Below, in pieces: positions 46,133-57,387 of a DNA stretch of 64,000 nt. Position numbers and translations under genes: made by a program. The notes below the pieces were generated by a model. That model saw only the letters and a program-made list of their open reading frames with translations. It was not told the DNA's origin and did no database searches. Within the stretch, counting starts at the first letter, position 1; each line of letters opens with the position of its first letter. This DNA comes from Hyunsoonleella aquatilis (GTDB lineage: Bacteria > Bacteroidota > Bacteroidia > Flavobacteriales > Flavobacteriaceae), in NCBI RefSeq assembly GCF_014270105.1, contig NZ_JACNMF010000007.1:38165-102164 (forward strand), given 5' to 3'.

Positions 46133-46720
46133 CTACTTACCAATCAATTTCAAGAATTCATTACGAGTTTCTATTTTTTCAAACTGCCCACGAAAACCCG
46201 ATGTAGTGGTTATTGAATTCTGTTTTTGCACTCCCCGCATCATCATACACATGTGTGAGGCCTCAATAACCACAGCTACGCCTTGTGGCTTCAAGGTATC
46301 GTTTATACAATCTAAAATCTGTTCTGTTAGACGCTCTTGCACTTGCAAACGCCTCGCAAATACATCCACAATTCTTGGCAATTTGCTCAACCCAACTATG
46401 TGGCCATTAGGGATGTAAGCAATATGCACTTTTCCGAAAAAAGGTAAAATATGATGCTCGCAAAGCGAATACAATTCAATATCCTTAACAATCACCATTT
46501 CATTATAGGATTCCTTAAACATAGCACTTGTCAGGATTTCGACGGGGTCCTGGTCATAGCCTTGGGTCAAAAACTGCATGGCCTTGGCGGCCCGTTCCGG
46601 GGTTTTTAAAAGACCGTCCCGGTCAGTATCTTCTCCTAAGTCTTCAATTATTTTTTTATAGCGCTCCTTAACATCATCCGTTACTTGGATACTGTACTCT
46701 TCAAAATTCTTGTATGGCAT
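46133..46720 (-). CDS. folE: GTP cyclohydrolase I
   Basis: 195 aa. It converts GTP to 7,8-dihydroneopterin triphosphate, the first step of folate synthesis. Zinc ligands are in [20 protein letters not shown] (Cys and His) and [10 protein letters not shown] (Cys). [23 protein letters not shown] and [11 protein letters not shown] complete the active site. Length is normal. Confidence 0.95.
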   Translation of the reverse strand: MPYKNFEEYSIQVTDDVKERYKKIIEDLGEDTDRDGLLKTPERAAKAMQFLTQGYDQDPVEILTSAMFKESYNEMVIVKDIELYSLCEHHILPFFGKVHIAYIPNGHIVGLSKLPRIVDVFARRLQVQERLTEQILDCINDTLKPQGVAVVIEASHMCMMMRGVQKQNSITTTSGFRGQFEKIETRNEFLKLIGK

Positions 46721-46876
46721 CTTTTCCGATTATAGCCTCAATATATAAATTTCAAAATTTATTTTATCGGTTTACACCATCATTTGTGCCGAAATAGTAA
46801 TTTCAAACAATAATTTTAAATCATAATTGTGGGTAACGACTTAAAATGGTAAATTCACGCCTGTTATTTATAACCC

Positions 46877-47539
46877 ATGATTCAAGCCAAAAACATCCAT
46901 AAATATTATGACGATTTACACGTCCTGAAGGGCGTGGATATTGAAGTAAAAAAAGGTGAAGTGGTTTCGATTGTTGGAGCCTCGGGAGCTGGAAAAACAA
47001 CACTTTTACAGATTTTGGGCACTTTGGACAAAGCTTCAAAAACTGGAGATTTTAGCTTGGTTATCAATAATAACGAAATAAAATCGCTTAACGATAAAGC
47101 ATTGGCTAAATTTAGAAACCGACATATTGGTTTTATTTTTCAGTTTCATCAATTATTGCCCGAGTTTACGGCCCTAGAAAATGTGTGTTTGCCAGCGTTT
47201 ATAAAAGGCACCAACAAAGCCGAAGCTGAAAAACGTGCTAAAGAGTTACTGGACTTTTTGGGACTATCGCATCGCTATAATCACAAGCCCAACGAACTTT
47301 CCGGTGGTGAGCAACAACGCGTTGCCGTGGCAAGGGCATTGATAAACAAACCTGATTTAATTTTTGCAGATGAGCCGTCCGGAAATTTGGATAGCGAATC
47401 TGCCGAAAACCTGCACAATCTCTTTTTTAAGCTTCGCGACGAATTTGGGCAGACCTTTGTTATCGTTACCCATAATGAGGAATTGGCCGATATGGCTGAT
47501 AGAAAACTGGTTATGGTAGATGGCAAGATTGTTTCCTAA
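46877..47539 (+). CDS. ABC transporter ATP-binding protein, LolD/MacB-like
   Basis: 220 aa. Walker A GASGAGKT near 36-43, Q-loop [15 protein letters not shown], signature [15 protein letters not shown], Walker [13 protein letters not shown] and H-loop VTHN. The [12 protein letters not shown] segment and size are those of LolD, which powers release of lipoproteins from the inner membrane. No permease gene is adjacent, so the partner must lie elsewhere. Its end overlaps the convergent MFS gene by four bases. Confidence 0.88.
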   Translation: MIQAKNIHKYYDDLHVLKGVDIEVKKGEVVSIVGASGAGKTTLLQILGTLDKASKTGDFSLVINNNEIKSLNDKALAKFRNRHIGFIFQFHQLLPEFTALENVCLPAFIKGTNKAEAEKRAKELLDFLGLSHRYNHKPNELSGGEQQRVAVARALINKPDLIFADEPSGNLDSESAENLHNLFFKLRDEFGQTFVIVTHNEELADMADRKLVMVDGKIVS

Positions 47540-48714
47540 GCTTTCTTTTCTTTCAGTAAGGCCATTAATCCAAAAATGGGTCCTATCGATAGAATTAGAA
47601 ACAAATATTTCGCATCAATAATTAACTCCAAAGTATTCAAAATTTGAATGCTTATAATAGTTATCGCAAAACCAATAGAGTTTACAATAGTTAAAGCAGT
47701 ACCCTTTACTTCGGCTTCGGTATTTTGAGCCACCAACGTTGAAAACAATGGAGAGTCCGCTATTACCACCATTCCCCAAATTACCAAAAAGATAAAATTC
47801 AATACTTGAAATTCTGATAGAAAAAAGAATGGCGACAAAATACAGCAAACACAAGAAATACCTAGTGCGAATGCAGCCACGTTTTTTGATGTATATTTTT
47901 GTGATAGATATCCTGAAAGCACACAACCCAATGCCCCAATGGCTATTACCATAAAGCTAATCAAGGAAGTATTAAATTCTATTATACCATGATAATTCTG
48001 ATAAGCGGCCAGAACTACGGGAAGAAAAGCCCAAAACGCATAAAGTTCCCACATATGCCCAAAATACCCAAAAGCCGCAGACCTAAAATTTAAAGGCTTA
48101 AAAACCTTGTAAACAAAAGAAAAATCAAACTTAGATGCCGGTTTTCTGTATGGGCCATTTGGAACCAACACCAATACTATTATACCTCCAAAAATAGCCA
48201 ACACGGAGGTGGCATAAATCACTGATCGCCATGACGGAAACCATCCTAAACCCCTCAAAAGATGTGGTAAGGCAGTTCCTAAAACCAGGGCGCCGACCAA
48301 GAACCCAAGTGATTTCCCCAAACCCTTACTGAAATAATCTGCTGCTATTTTCATTCCCACAGGATAAATACCTGCTAAAAAAACGCCTGTTACAAACCGA
48401 AAGGCCAATAAAGAACTTGTTGTATTAAATTCAAACACAACAAAAAGGTTGAATACGGCACTAATTATGGCGCTCCAAAAAAACACCTTTGAGGGTGAAT
48501 ACCTATCTGTTATTGTATATAAAGCGAAAACAAACGTCCCAAAAATAAATCCCAACTGTACCGCAGAAGTTAAGTATCCTAAGGCATTACCTTCTAAACT
48601 AAAGCTTTCCGTAATTCCGCCCATAACCCCGTTACCCGCAAACCACAGGGATGTACAGCAAAATTGGGAAAACACTATAATTGGAAGAATACATGACTTA
48701 TTAGGGCGAATCAT
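47536..48714 (-). CDS. major facilitator superfamily transporter
   Basis: 392 aa with about twelve hydrophobic helices. The loop between helices 2 and 3 contains [11 protein letters not shown], and the middle loop is charged ([12 protein letters not shown]). It begins [27 protein letters not shown]. The wording suits a small-molecule exporter or nitrate-type MFS, but no substrate can be assigned. It ends four bases inside the convergent ABC gene. Confidence 0.85.
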   Translation of the reverse strand: MIRPNKSCILPIIVFSQFCCTSLWFAGNGVMGGITESFSLEGNALGYLTSAVQLGFIFGTFVFALYTITDRYSPSKVFFWSAIISAVFNLFVVFEFNTTSSLLAFRFVTGVFLAGIYPVGMKIAADYFSKGLGKSLGFLVGALVLGTALPHLLRGLGWFPSWRSVIYATSVLAIFGGIIVLVLVPNGPYRKPASKFDFSFVYKVFKPLNFRSAAFGYFGHMWELYAFWAFLPVVLAAYQNYHGIIEFNTSLISFMVIAIGALGCVLSGYLSQKYTSKNVAAFALGISCVCCILSPFFFLSEFQVLNFIFLVIWGMVVIADSPLFSTLVAQNTEAEVKGTALTIVNSIGFAITIISIQILNTLELIIDAKYLFLILSIGPIFGLMALLKEKKA

Positions 48715-48751
48715 AAATTGGCTACTAGGTTTAATAAAGATCTTAGTCTAT

Positions 48752-48781
48752 TTTGTACTTAGCTAATTACAGCTATTTTTG
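48752..48781 (+). promoter_or_regulatory. promoter before the TIGR02757 gene
   Basis: TTTG (48752-48755), an 18-base spacer and TATTTTTG (48774-48781) followed by C. The last base lies seven bases before the ATG at 48788, implying a leader of zero to two bases. Confidence 0.6.
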
Positions 48782-48787
48782 CCAAAT

Positions 48788-49573
48788 ATGAATAAAATAG
48801 GAAATAAACTTCCAAAGGCGGAACTCAAAATCTTCTTAGACGAAAAGGTAGAACAGTACAACAACCCAAAATTTATTGAAAGTGACCCCATACAGGTACC
48901 CCACCGATTTTCAAAAAAAGAGGATATTGAAATATCAGGTTTTCTTACGGCCACCATTGCATGGGGTAACCGAAAGAGCATTATCAACAATGCCCAAAGG
49001 TTAATGGAACTTTTGGATAATTCGCCCTTTGATTTTGTTTTGAACCATCAAAAGAGTGATTTGGAAAAACTGGAGCCTTTTGTGCACCGCACCTTTAATG
49101 GGGATGATTGCATTCAATTTATAAAATCGTTGCAACATATTTATAAGAATCATGGTGGTTTGGAACAAGTGTTTTCAAAACATGCGGAAAAGGATTCACT
49201 TCAAAAATCTATTTCGAAATTCAAAACGCTGTTTTTTGAAATTGAGCATATTCCCCGTAGTCAAAAACATGTAAGCGACCCGTTGAAGAAATCGGCAGCG
49301 AAACGTATCAATATGTATCTGCGGTGGATGATCCGACAGGATAATGCCGGGGTGGATTTTGGGATTTGGAAACACCTTTCGCCCAGCCAATTATCTTGCC
49401 CCATGGATGTACATTCCGGTAACGTGGCCCGAAAACTGGGCTTGCTGAAAAGAAAGCAAAATGATGCCAAAGCGCTTTTGGAACTGGACAAAAATTTGCG
49501 GAAACTGGATGCTGAAGACCCGGTTAAGTATGATTTTGCCCTTTTTGGATTGGGAGTATTTGAGGGGTTTTAA
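48788..49573 (+). CDS. TIGR02757 family protein
   Basis: 261 aa from the ATG at 48788. A TTG at 48779 is open but lies inside the promoter. Landmarks are ADPIQVPHRF-type ESDPIQVPHRFSKKEDIEISGFL, RTFNGDDCIQFIKSL, KRINMYLRWMIRQDNAGVDFGIW and MDVHSGNVARKLGLL. The helical pattern with the 'MDVHSGNVARK' loop resembles helix-hairpin-helix DNA glycosylases, so a DNA-repair-type fold is possible. The function is not established. Confidence 0.85.
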   Translation: MNKIGNKLPKAELKIFLDEKVEQYNNPKFIESDPIQVPHRFSKKEDIEISGFLTATIAWGNRKSIINNAQRLMELLDNSPFDFVLNHQKSDLEKLEPFVHRTFNGDDCIQFIKSLQHIYKNHGGLEQVFSKHAEKDSLQKSISKFKTLFFEIEHIPRSQKHVSDPLKKSAAKRINMYLRWMIRQDNAGVDFGIWKHLSPSQLSCPMDVHSGNVARKLGLLKRKQNDAKALLELDKNLRKLDAEDPVKYDFALFGLGVFEGF

Positions 49574-49806
49574 TCACATAGAAAATCCTTGGATAAGGAC
49601 ACATATTCTGTTAGGGTGATCTATAGTTTTACCTAATAAACATTCCTGCTCATGAAAGCCAAAACCATGACTTTGTCAGAAAAAAAATGATACATTCGTT
49701 TAACGGCGGATATAAGGAAATCAGAACGGCAAATATCCGTGACCGCGTTGGCAATAATAAAAACCTAAAGAAATACTTTTCATTTATAAATTTATTATTA
49801 AATTTG

Positions 49807-49821
49807 TAGACGACTGGTCTA
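49807..49821. promoter_or_regulatory. TetR-type operator 1
   Basis: TAGACGACTGGTCTA, 12 bases before the TetR ATG, contains GACTGGTCTAATA shared with the second site at 50429. The inverted arms TAGAC and GTCTA suggest autorepression. Confidence 0.55.
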
Positions 49822-49832
49822 ATATTTGAATA

Positions 49833-50408
49833 ATGAAAAAAGAAATAGTAGAAAGTATTTTAGAAAAAGGAACTGATTTAATTCTAAAAAATGGATATCA
49901 TAATATTGGCTTGAATAAAATTCTGAAAGAAGCTAATATTCCTAAAGGTTCATTCTACTATTACTTCAAAAGTAAAGAGGATTTTGGTTTACAAATAATC
50001 AAGTTTTATTCTGAGAAATCTTTAGTTGTACTTAGAAGTTATTTAGAAGATGGCACTAAAAATCATAAACAAAGAATAATATCTTTCTTTAGAGATATGC
50101 AAGATATTTATATAGTGAAAGAGTATAAAGAAGGTTGTTTACTAGGAAATTGTAGCACAGAACTATCTGACTTTTCTGAATCATTTAGTATTTCGATTGC
50201 AAACGAATTAAGTGTTTGGGAAAAGTGTTTTGAAAACTGTATTCAAGAAGGACAAATTGAAGGAAATATTAAAATAAGTGAATCCCCTAAAATTTTAAGT
50301 GATTTAATCCTTACAATGTGGGAAGGAGCATTGTTAAGAATGAAGTCGGCAAAAAATGTAGAGTCGATTGAAACATTTATTCTATACCTAGAAAAATATA
50401 TATTATAA
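49833..50408 (+). CDS. TetR/AcrR family transcriptional regulator
   Basis: 191 aa. The N-terminal helix-turn-helix is ILEKGTDLILKNGYHNIGLNKILKEANIPKGSFYYYFKSKEDF (two cited pieces: 'GLNKILKEANIPKGSFYYYF' and 'KSKEDFGLQII'), the standard TetR signature. The C-terminal ligand domain is helical with several cysteines (GCLLGNCSTEL, WEKCFENCI), which could sense an electrophile. It probably represses itself and the two downstream SDR genes through the sites at 49807 and 50429. Codon use is more AT-rich than neighbouring genes. Confidence 0.88.
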   Translation: MKKEIVESILEKGTDLILKNGYHNIGLNKILKEANIPKGSFYYYFKSKEDFGLQIIKFYSEKSLVVLRSYLEDGTKNHKQRIISFFRDMQDIYIVKEYKEGCLLGNCSTELSDFSESFSISIANELSVWEKCFENCIQEGQIEGNIKISESPKILSDLILTMWEGALLRMKSAKNVESIETFILYLEKYIL

Positions 50409-50428
50409 TTTTTTTTAACATTTAATAG

Positions 50429-50440
50429 TAGACTGGTCTA
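50429..50440. promoter_or_regulatory. TetR-type operator 2
   Basis: TAGACTGGTCTA, arms TAGAC/GTCTA around TG, lies 27 bases before the first SDR start. It repeats the core of operator 1. Confidence 0.6.
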
Positions 50441-50466
50441 ATAATAAATAATTCAAAATAAATAAA

Positions 50467-51363
50467 ATGGAAAATTCAAAAAACAAAACAGTTGTAATTA
50501 CAGGAAGTAGTAGTGGATTCGGTTACCTAACTACATTAACTTTAGCCAGAAAAGGTTATAAAGTATGGGCTACAATGAGAAATAGTGAAACTAAAAATGC
50601 TTCAAAAAAAGAAGACTTATTAAACATTGCTGAAAAAGAAAATCTGAAAATATCAGTTCTTGATATGGACGTGAATAATGACTATTCCGTGATATCAGCT
50701 ATAAATACAATTGCCAAAAGCGATGGAAAAATTGACCATCTTATAAATAATGCTGGTTATATGTTTGTTGGCATTACAGAAGCTTACAGTATTGAACAAG
50801 CCAAAGAACAATTTGAAACGAACTTCTTTGGTATTCTGCGTACGACAAAAGCAGTTCTACCTTATATGCGAAAACAAAAAGACGGACTAATCGTAAATGT
50901 AACATCATTAGCGGGGAGACTTACTTTCCCGTATTTCGGAATTTACTGCGCAAGTAAACACGCTGTAGAAGCCTATTCGCAGGCAATGAGATACGAATTA
51001 GCTCCTTTTGGCATTGAAGTGAGTATAGTAGAGCCTGGGCCATTTGGAACAAATTTGTTATTTACAGGTCCTAAAGAAGAAAATCAAGATGTATTTAACG
51101 CTTATGGAGAACACAAAGATGTTCCATACGCTATGTTAAAAAACTTCGAAGGTTTTTATGCAACAGATGATGCACCGAATCCACAATTAGTAGCAGACAG
51201 TATTACTGAACTTGTCGAAGCTGAAAAAGGAAATCGTGCAGAACGTGTTGTGTCAGGAATTGATTACGGTTTAATTGATTACAATACTAAAGTTGCGCCA
51301 ATTCAAGAATCCTTGGTAAAAGATGCATTACAAATGGGGCACCTTTTGTCTGTTAATAAGTAA
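50467..51363 (+). CDS. short-chain dehydrogenase/reductase 1
   Basis: 298 aa. NADP-binding TGSSSGFGYLTTL near residue 12, LINNAGYMFVG, and the catalytic Ser/Tyr/Lys set VTSLAG ... YCASKHAVEAYSQ. The C-terminal extension (about 250-298) is longer than in a basic SDR. The gene is preceded by an operator like that of the TetR gene and overlaps the functional unit with the second SDR, two bases downstream. Substrate unknown. Confidence 0.88.
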   Translation: MENSKNKTVVITGSSSGFGYLTTLTLARKGYKVWATMRNSETKNASKKEDLLNIAEKENLKISVLDMDVNNDYSVISAINTIAKSDGKIDHLINNAGYMFVGITEAYSIEQAKEQFETNFFGILRTTKAVLPYMRKQKDGLIVNVTSLAGRLTFPYFGIYCASKHAVEAYSQAMRYELAPFGIEVSIVEPGPFGTNLLFTGPKEENQDVFNAYGEHKDVPYAMLKNFEGFYATDDAPNPQLVADSITELVEAEKGNRAERVVSGIDYGLIDYNTKVAPIQESLVKDALQMGHLLSVNK

Positions 51364-51365
51364 AT

Positions 51366-52070
51366 ATGGAACTAAGGAATAAAAATGTGCTTATTACTGG
51401 TGGTAGCTCTGGTATAGGTAAAGAAACTGCTAGACAATTTATAGATAAAGGTGCTAACGTAGTTATTACTGGACGGGATGCTAATAAATTAAAAGAAGTT
51501 GCCAATGAATTGGATGCCATCCCTCTCCCATTTGATATTAGCGATTTAAAATCTATTCCTATAAAGGCAAAAGAAGCAGTAGATTTATTAAATGGAAAAG
51601 TTGATGTCTTAATTAATAACGCAGGAATTGGTGTTTTCCCATTATTAGGTGAAATTACAGAAGAAAACCTAATGGATATTTATTCTACCAATGTCTTTGG
51701 TTTAATTCTATTAACTCAAGAGATTCTTCCTGTTTTCAAGAAACAAAACCATGGAGATATTATAAACATAGGTTCTACAGCAAGTTCAAAAGGGTTTGTA
51801 AGAGGTAGTGTTTATGCTTCTTCCAAATTTGCTGTAAGAGGAATAACGCAATCATGGCAAGCTGAATTGAGAAAAGACAATATTCGAGTTTGTTTAGTTA
51901 ATCCAAGTGAAGTAGCTACAGCATTTGCAGACAAGGAAAGAAAAGAACGAGAAGAAGAATCAAACAAATTAGGTTCTAAAGATGTAGCTCATGCAATTAT
52001 TTCAATTATAGAAATGAGAAAAAAAGGATTCATTCCTGAAGTTACAATTTGGGCTACAAATCCATTCTAA
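51366..52070 (+). CDS. short-chain dehydrogenase/reductase 2
   Basis: 234 aa. TGGSSGIGKETARQF near residue 11, NNAGIGVFP, and GSTASSKG ... YASSKFAVRGITQSW supply the cofactor and Ser-Tyr-Lys motifs. It is a classical SDR and starts two bases after the first one. The two are not closely related to each other. Co-regulation by the TetR protein is inferred. Confidence 0.88.
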   Translation: MELRNKNVLITGGSSGIGKETARQFIDKGANVVITGRDANKLKEVANELDAIPLPFDISDLKSIPIKAKEAVDLLNGKVDVLINNAGIGVFPLLGEITEENLMDIYSTNVFGLILLTQEILPVFKKQNHGDIINIGSTASSKGFVRGSVYASSKFAVRGITQSWQAELRKDNIRVCLVNPSEVATAFADKERKEREEESNKLGSKDVAHAIISIIEMRKKGFIPEVTIWATNPF

Positions 52071-52228
52071 GAATTACTATGGCCAACGCGGTTTATAAAA
52101 AATAGCAGTCAAGAGCTAAACTTTAAGTATAGTTCTTTTCTGTTATCTTTGTTTTAATCTGAAAAGTATTTTACATAAAAATGTTACTTTTCATATACAA
52201 TTCCGTTAAACGAACCTCTCCAAAAAAA

Positions 52229-52315
52229 CCACGATACCCATGGTATTCGCGCCGAAGCAATTAAACAAGCCCGTGTTAGGGATTGAAGTGGCATCCTTTT
52301 TTTGTTTTTACAAAT
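52229..52315. repeat. intergenic element with ATACC/GGTAT hairpin and GGGATTGAAGTGGCATCC
   Basis: AACCACGATACCCATGGTATTCG forms a short hairpin, followed by GCCCGTGTTAGGGATTGAAGTGGCATCC and a T-run. I recall similar GGATTGAAG-GGCATCC sequences as widespread intergenic repeats in Flavobacteriia. Only one copy is in this window. Confidence 0.4.
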
Positions 52316-52320
52316 ATCCC

Positions 52321-52390
52321 GTCATTACGAGGAGGCACGACGAAGTAATCTCTTTGGTTGATGAGATTGCTTCGCCAAGCTCGCAATGAC
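52321..52390. repeat. GTCATT...AATGAC repeat, long form
   Basis: Bounded by GTCATTACGAGG and CTCGCAATGAC, with the inner pair GAAGTAATCTC/GAGATTGCTTC. It is the long member of the family seen at 7276 and 39616. An imperfect CCTGCCTG...CAGGTAGG hairpin follows at 52505-52530. The 52071-52559 gap holds no gene that I can see. Confidence 0.65.
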
Positions 52391-52559
52391 CCTCGGTGGA
52401 GTTACAAAAAAAGATATAACGGAAAGCCCGACCCGAGGACGGATGTTTCATTACGCTTTCTAAAGTTACATCGAGGGGAACGCCCAAATTACTAAAAAGG
52501 GTAACCTGCCTGCGATACCACAGGTAGGCACGCGCCCAAATAAAAAATAAAATTAATAA

Positions 52560-52589
52560 TTGTGCATTTTGTATTATTAATTATATTTG
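52560..52589 (+). promoter_or_regulatory. promoter of rplS
   Basis: TTG (52560-52562), a 19-base spacer and TATATTTG (52582-52589) followed by C. Transcription would begin near 52595. Confidence 0.65.
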
Positions 52590-52594
52590 CACCC

Positions 52595-52663
52595 AATTTC
52601 GGGTTAACCTCTGGCGAGAATCGTGTATGTTGTTTCGAATCAACTATTTTTAAGCATAAAGAC
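52595..52663 (+). promoter_or_regulatory. rplS: rplS leader, possible ribosomal-protein leader RNA
   Basis: About 69 bases between the inferred start of transcription and the rplS ATG. It can form CCC-AATTTC-GGG and GTTG-TTTCGAAT-CAAC hairpins around GGCGAGAATCGTG. Autogenous leaders for L19 are known in other bacteria and I recall one proposed for Flavobacteria, which I could not check. Confidence 0.35.
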
Positions 52664-53014
52664 ATGGAATCTTTAGTAAAATTTGTTCAAGACGAATTTG
52701 TAACAAAAAAGGACATACCGGATTTTGGTGCCGGTGACACCATTACCGTTTATTACGAAATTAAGGAAGGCAACAAGACGCGTACCCAGTTTTTTAGAGG
52801 GGTTGTGATCCAAAGAAGAGGCTCTGGTTCCTCTGAGACATTTACCATCAGAAAGATGTCGGGGTCTATCGGCGTTGAGCGTATCTTCCCTGTAAACTTG
52901 CCTGCTTTGCAGAAAATTGAGGTGAACAAGCGTGGTAAAGTACGTCGTGCACGTATTTACTACTTTAGAGGCCTTACTGGTAAGAAAGCAAGAATTAAAG
53001 AGAAAAGACACTAA
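52664..53014 (+). CDS. rplS: 50S ribosomal protein L19
   Basis: 116 aa from the ATG at 52664; the frame extends back to 52562 but that part is the promoter and leader. Landmarks are [47 protein letters not shown] and [24 protein letters not shown]. It sits at the 30S-50S interface. The gene stands apart from the usual trmD neighbours and has its own promoter and terminator. Confidence 0.95.
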   Translation: MESLVKFVQDEFVTKKDIPDFGAGDTITVYYEIKEGNKTRTQFFRGVVIQRRGSGSSETFTIRKMSGSIGVERIFPVNLPALQKIEVNKRGKVRRARIYYFRGLTGKKARIKEKRH

Positions 53015-53034
53015 CAGAAAAACTAACAACACTG

Positions 53035-53065
53035 AAAAGCCTTGGATTTGCCCAGGGCTTTTTTT
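53035..53065 (+). terminator. terminator after rplS
   Basis: AAAGCCTTGG...CCCAGGGCTTT with wobble pairs, then TTTT, 20 bases after the stop. Confidence 0.75.
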
Positions 53066-53124
53066 ATGAACAAAAGTTAATAAGTGCTGTTGATAAGCGG
53101 TTGACATATAAAACGTTACAAAAA

Positions 53125-53156
53125 TTTGGCAATACGGAACTTTTGGCGTATATTAG
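53125..53156 (+). promoter_or_regulatory. promoter for a non-coding transcript
   Basis: TTTG (53125-53128), exactly 20 bases, then TATATTAG (53149-53156), which matches TAnnTTTG except for one base. It would start transcription near 53162. Confidence 0.45.
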
Positions 53157-53159
53157 GTG

Positions 53160-53671
53160 AGGAATTAAAAATAACGGTGCATGCCGGTTTTGCAACTCAT
53201 GCAGATTTAAATTTAAAAATTCCGTAAAAGAAACGTTCTTTACACATATAATTGTTTTTTTTAGGTTGAACGATTTACATGAAAATGTAAATAATGAAAC
53301 CGCAGGTTACAAACATTCCCCAAATGTAGATTGCTGGAATGAACGCGTGACTAAAAGCTTAAAAATGAGAAGGACTTAAAACGCCCGAGGCATTTGAAAG
53401 TGATGTTTGACAGGATTTCCTCATGAAAATGTAGAATGAAAGCAAACACTGAGAAAAAACAATTACATCATGAAACATGATAGTAATAGGTCAATACATT
53501 TTGAAAATTACATCTTATGTTTCATTTGAAATACCGTTACTTGAATTGAAAAGATCTGTTTGAAAATGCAGGTTGATTTTAACAGCAATGTTAAATTAGG
53601 TCACGTAAAGTTATTTCAAGGAAAGCCATGTCAGAATAGATTAAATTCTATAGTGATATGGCTTTTTATTT
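53160..53671 (+). ncRNA. candidate structured RNA, about 500 bases
   Basis: The 864-base gap between rplS and icd has no open frame of note, yet carries a promoter at its left (53125-53156) and a strong intrinsic terminator at 53622-53671. GGAATT (53161) can pair with AATTCC (53218), closing a domain with GGTGCATGCC. The middle has repeated GAAAATG-type pieces (ATGAAAATGTA at 53280 and 53423). It does not match tmRNA, RNase P, SRP or 6S RNA as far as I can tell. Transcription is inferred, not shown. Confidence 0.4.
53622..53671 (+). terminator. terminator of the candidate RNA
   Basis: AAAGCCATGTCA pairs with TGATATGGCTTT (one mismatch), with an inner TAGAAT-type hairpin, then TTTTT. No protein-coding gene precedes it within 600 bases on this strand. 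Confidence 0.75.
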
Positions 53672-53799
53672 TTGGCATTATATGATATGCAATTTTGACA
53701 ATTCAATACTTCTCAGAGGATATATTAAAATTATGCGAAATGTCTCCGGGTTCTCTGTTTTTCCCTTCCATATGCTTCCATTATAACTATCAAATTTCG

Positions 53800-53807
53800 T
53801 ATATTCG
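53800..53807 (+). promoter_or_regulatory. -7 promoter element of icd
   Basis: TATATTCG followed by C, one base from the consensus, about 72 bases before the ATG. The -33 position reads TTCC. Confidence 0.4.
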
Positions 53808-53863
53808 CAGTCGCTAAAAACGAATCGAATTTTCTCTGCTGTTTTTAGCTCTTTTATTCATAA

Positions 53864-56089
<2,226 letters not shown>

Positions 56090-56095
56090 AATATT

Positions 56096-56122
56096 AAAGC
56101 TTCCATTTCGGGAGCTTTTTTT
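56096..56122 (+). terminator. terminator after icd
   Basis: AAAGCTTCC/GGGAGCTTT stem with one wobble pair and a T-run. The murQ promoter overlaps its right side. Confidence 0.8.
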
Positions 56123-56130
56123 ATAATTAG

Positions 56131-56138
56131 TATTTTTG
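56131..56138 (+). promoter_or_regulatory. -7 promoter element before murQ
   Basis: TATTTTTG, a full match, ending five bases before the murQ ATG. The -33 position, TTCG at 56107-56110, is inside the icd terminator at a 20-base spacing. Confidence 0.5.
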
Positions 56139-56142
56139 AAAC

Positions 56143-56967
56143 ATGAGTTTCACCAAAACTACCGAGCAGGATTCCAATCACGACCATCTGGAAAAGATGA
56201 GCGTTTCGGAATTGTTGAAAAACATTAACAACGAAGACAAAACCGTCCCTCACGCTGTTGAAAAGGTCTTGCCAGAAATCGAAGCCTTAGTACATCAAAT
56301 TGTTTCAAAACTAAAGCATGGTGGTCGCCTATTTTATATGGGTGCAGGAACCAGTGGTAGATTGGGGATTGTGGATGCCTCAGAGTGTCCTCCAACTTTT
56401 GGCGTTTCCCATGACTTGGTAATTGGTTTAATTGCAGGTGGTGATTCTGCCATTAGAAAAGCAGTTGAGTTTGCCGAGGACTCCACAACCCAAGGCTGGA
56501 AGGATTTACAGGAATATCAAATCAGTGCAAAAGATGTTGTTGTCGGAATTGCGGCCTCGGGTACAACGCCCTATGTGGTTTCAGCTTTGGAAACTTGCAA
56601 TCAAAATAATATCGTAACGGGATGCATTACTTGCAACCGTAATAGTCCCTTATCGCAAACTGCCCAATTTCCTATTGAAGTGATAGTTGGCCCAGAATTC
56701 GTAACCGGAAGTTCGCGGATGAAAGCTGGCACCGCCCAGAAATTGGTATTGAATATGATTACTACATCCACAATGATTCAGCTAGGCCATGTAAAGGGTA
56801 ATAAAATGGTGGACATGCAATTGAGCAACAACAAGTTAGTGGACAGAGGAACAAAAATGATAATGAAAGAAATTAAGGTTTCTGAAGCTGAAGCTTTAGA
56901 ACTACTTAACGAACACAAAAGCGTAAGAAACGCTATAAAACACTACAATAATGAGCGAAGAAAATAG
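56143..56967 (+). CDS. murQ: N-acetylmuramic acid 6-phosphate etherase
   Basis: 274 aa, slightly shorter than the usual ~300. It removes lactate from MurNAc-6-phosphate in cell-wall recycling. The SIS-type phosphosugar site is MGAGTSGRLGIVDASECPPTFG, with GIAASGTTPYV and VGPEFVTGSSRMKAGTAQK after it. The kinase and transporter partners of the pathway are not nearby. It overlaps the next gene by 17 bases. Confidence 0.94.
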   Translation: MSFTKTTEQDSNHDHLEKMSVSELLKNINNEDKTVPHAVEKVLPEIEALVHQIVSKLKHGGRLFYMGAGTSGRLGIVDASECPPTFGVSHDLVIGLIAGGDSAIRKAVEFAEDSTTQGWKDLQEYQISAKDVVVGIAASGTTPYVVSALETCNQNNIVTGCITCNRNSPLSQTAQFPIEVIVGPEFVTGSSRMKAGTAQKLVLNMITTSTMIQLGHVKGNKMVDMQLSNNKLVDRGTKMIMKEIKVSEAEALELLNEHKSVRNAIKHYNNERRK

Positions 56968-57187
56968 AACAGATAAAAAAGTTTTGCTGAAGGGTATAAA
57001 GACAATGGTATTTGCTTTGTTAAGCCTTTTTATGGGGCCTATATTGCTAAGCTTTGCCTTTAGTAAGCCAGATGACAAATTATATTTACCACTTCTAATT
57101 ATGGGCTGTGCCATTTCTGCAATGGCCGTAATCATGATGTTCAAAGGTATCAGAACCATCATGAACAGTATGTTCAAAAAGAAGTAG
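56951..57187 (+). CDS. DUF6095-like small membrane protein
   Basis: 78 aa. Two hydrophobic segments (about 15-37 and 44-63) and a lysine-rich end (MNSMFKKK). I associate the SEENRTDKKVLLKGIK start and 'MFKGIRTIMNSMF' end with DUF6095. It starts inside the last codons of murQ, so it is co-translated with it. Function unknown. Confidence 0.7.
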   Translation: MSEENRTDKKVLLKGIKTMVFALLSLFMGPILLSFAFSKPDDKLYLPLLIMGCAISAMAVIMMFKGIRTIMNSMFKKK

Positions 57188-57331
57188 AACTTGCTACCAA
57201 ATCATATTCTTTTATCAAAAACTGATACTTCTGAATATAATTCCGGATTAATGTATAATCATCATTTGTGTTTCTCATTGGACAAAATTAATTATTGTTA
57301 ATTTCGTCCTCGAATTAGTTGACTTCTACAA

Positions 57332-57367
57332 GTTCGAGTGATTTTTGCAAAAAATCGTATCGAGAAC
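57332..57367. repeat. GTTCTCGATAC...CACTCGAAC hairpin repeat, second copy
   Basis: Reverse orientation relative to the copy at 7360. The centre is ATTTTTGCAAAAAAT instead of the GC stem. It lies just downstream of the DinB-like gene. Confidence 0.6.
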
Positions 57368-57387
57368 CCTCTCTCTTTCAAAAAATA

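Noticed and set aside
53160..53671. tmRNA or RNase P RNA in the rplS-icd gap
   Set aside because: No tag-peptide frame, CCA end or conserved RNase P core segments could be seen.
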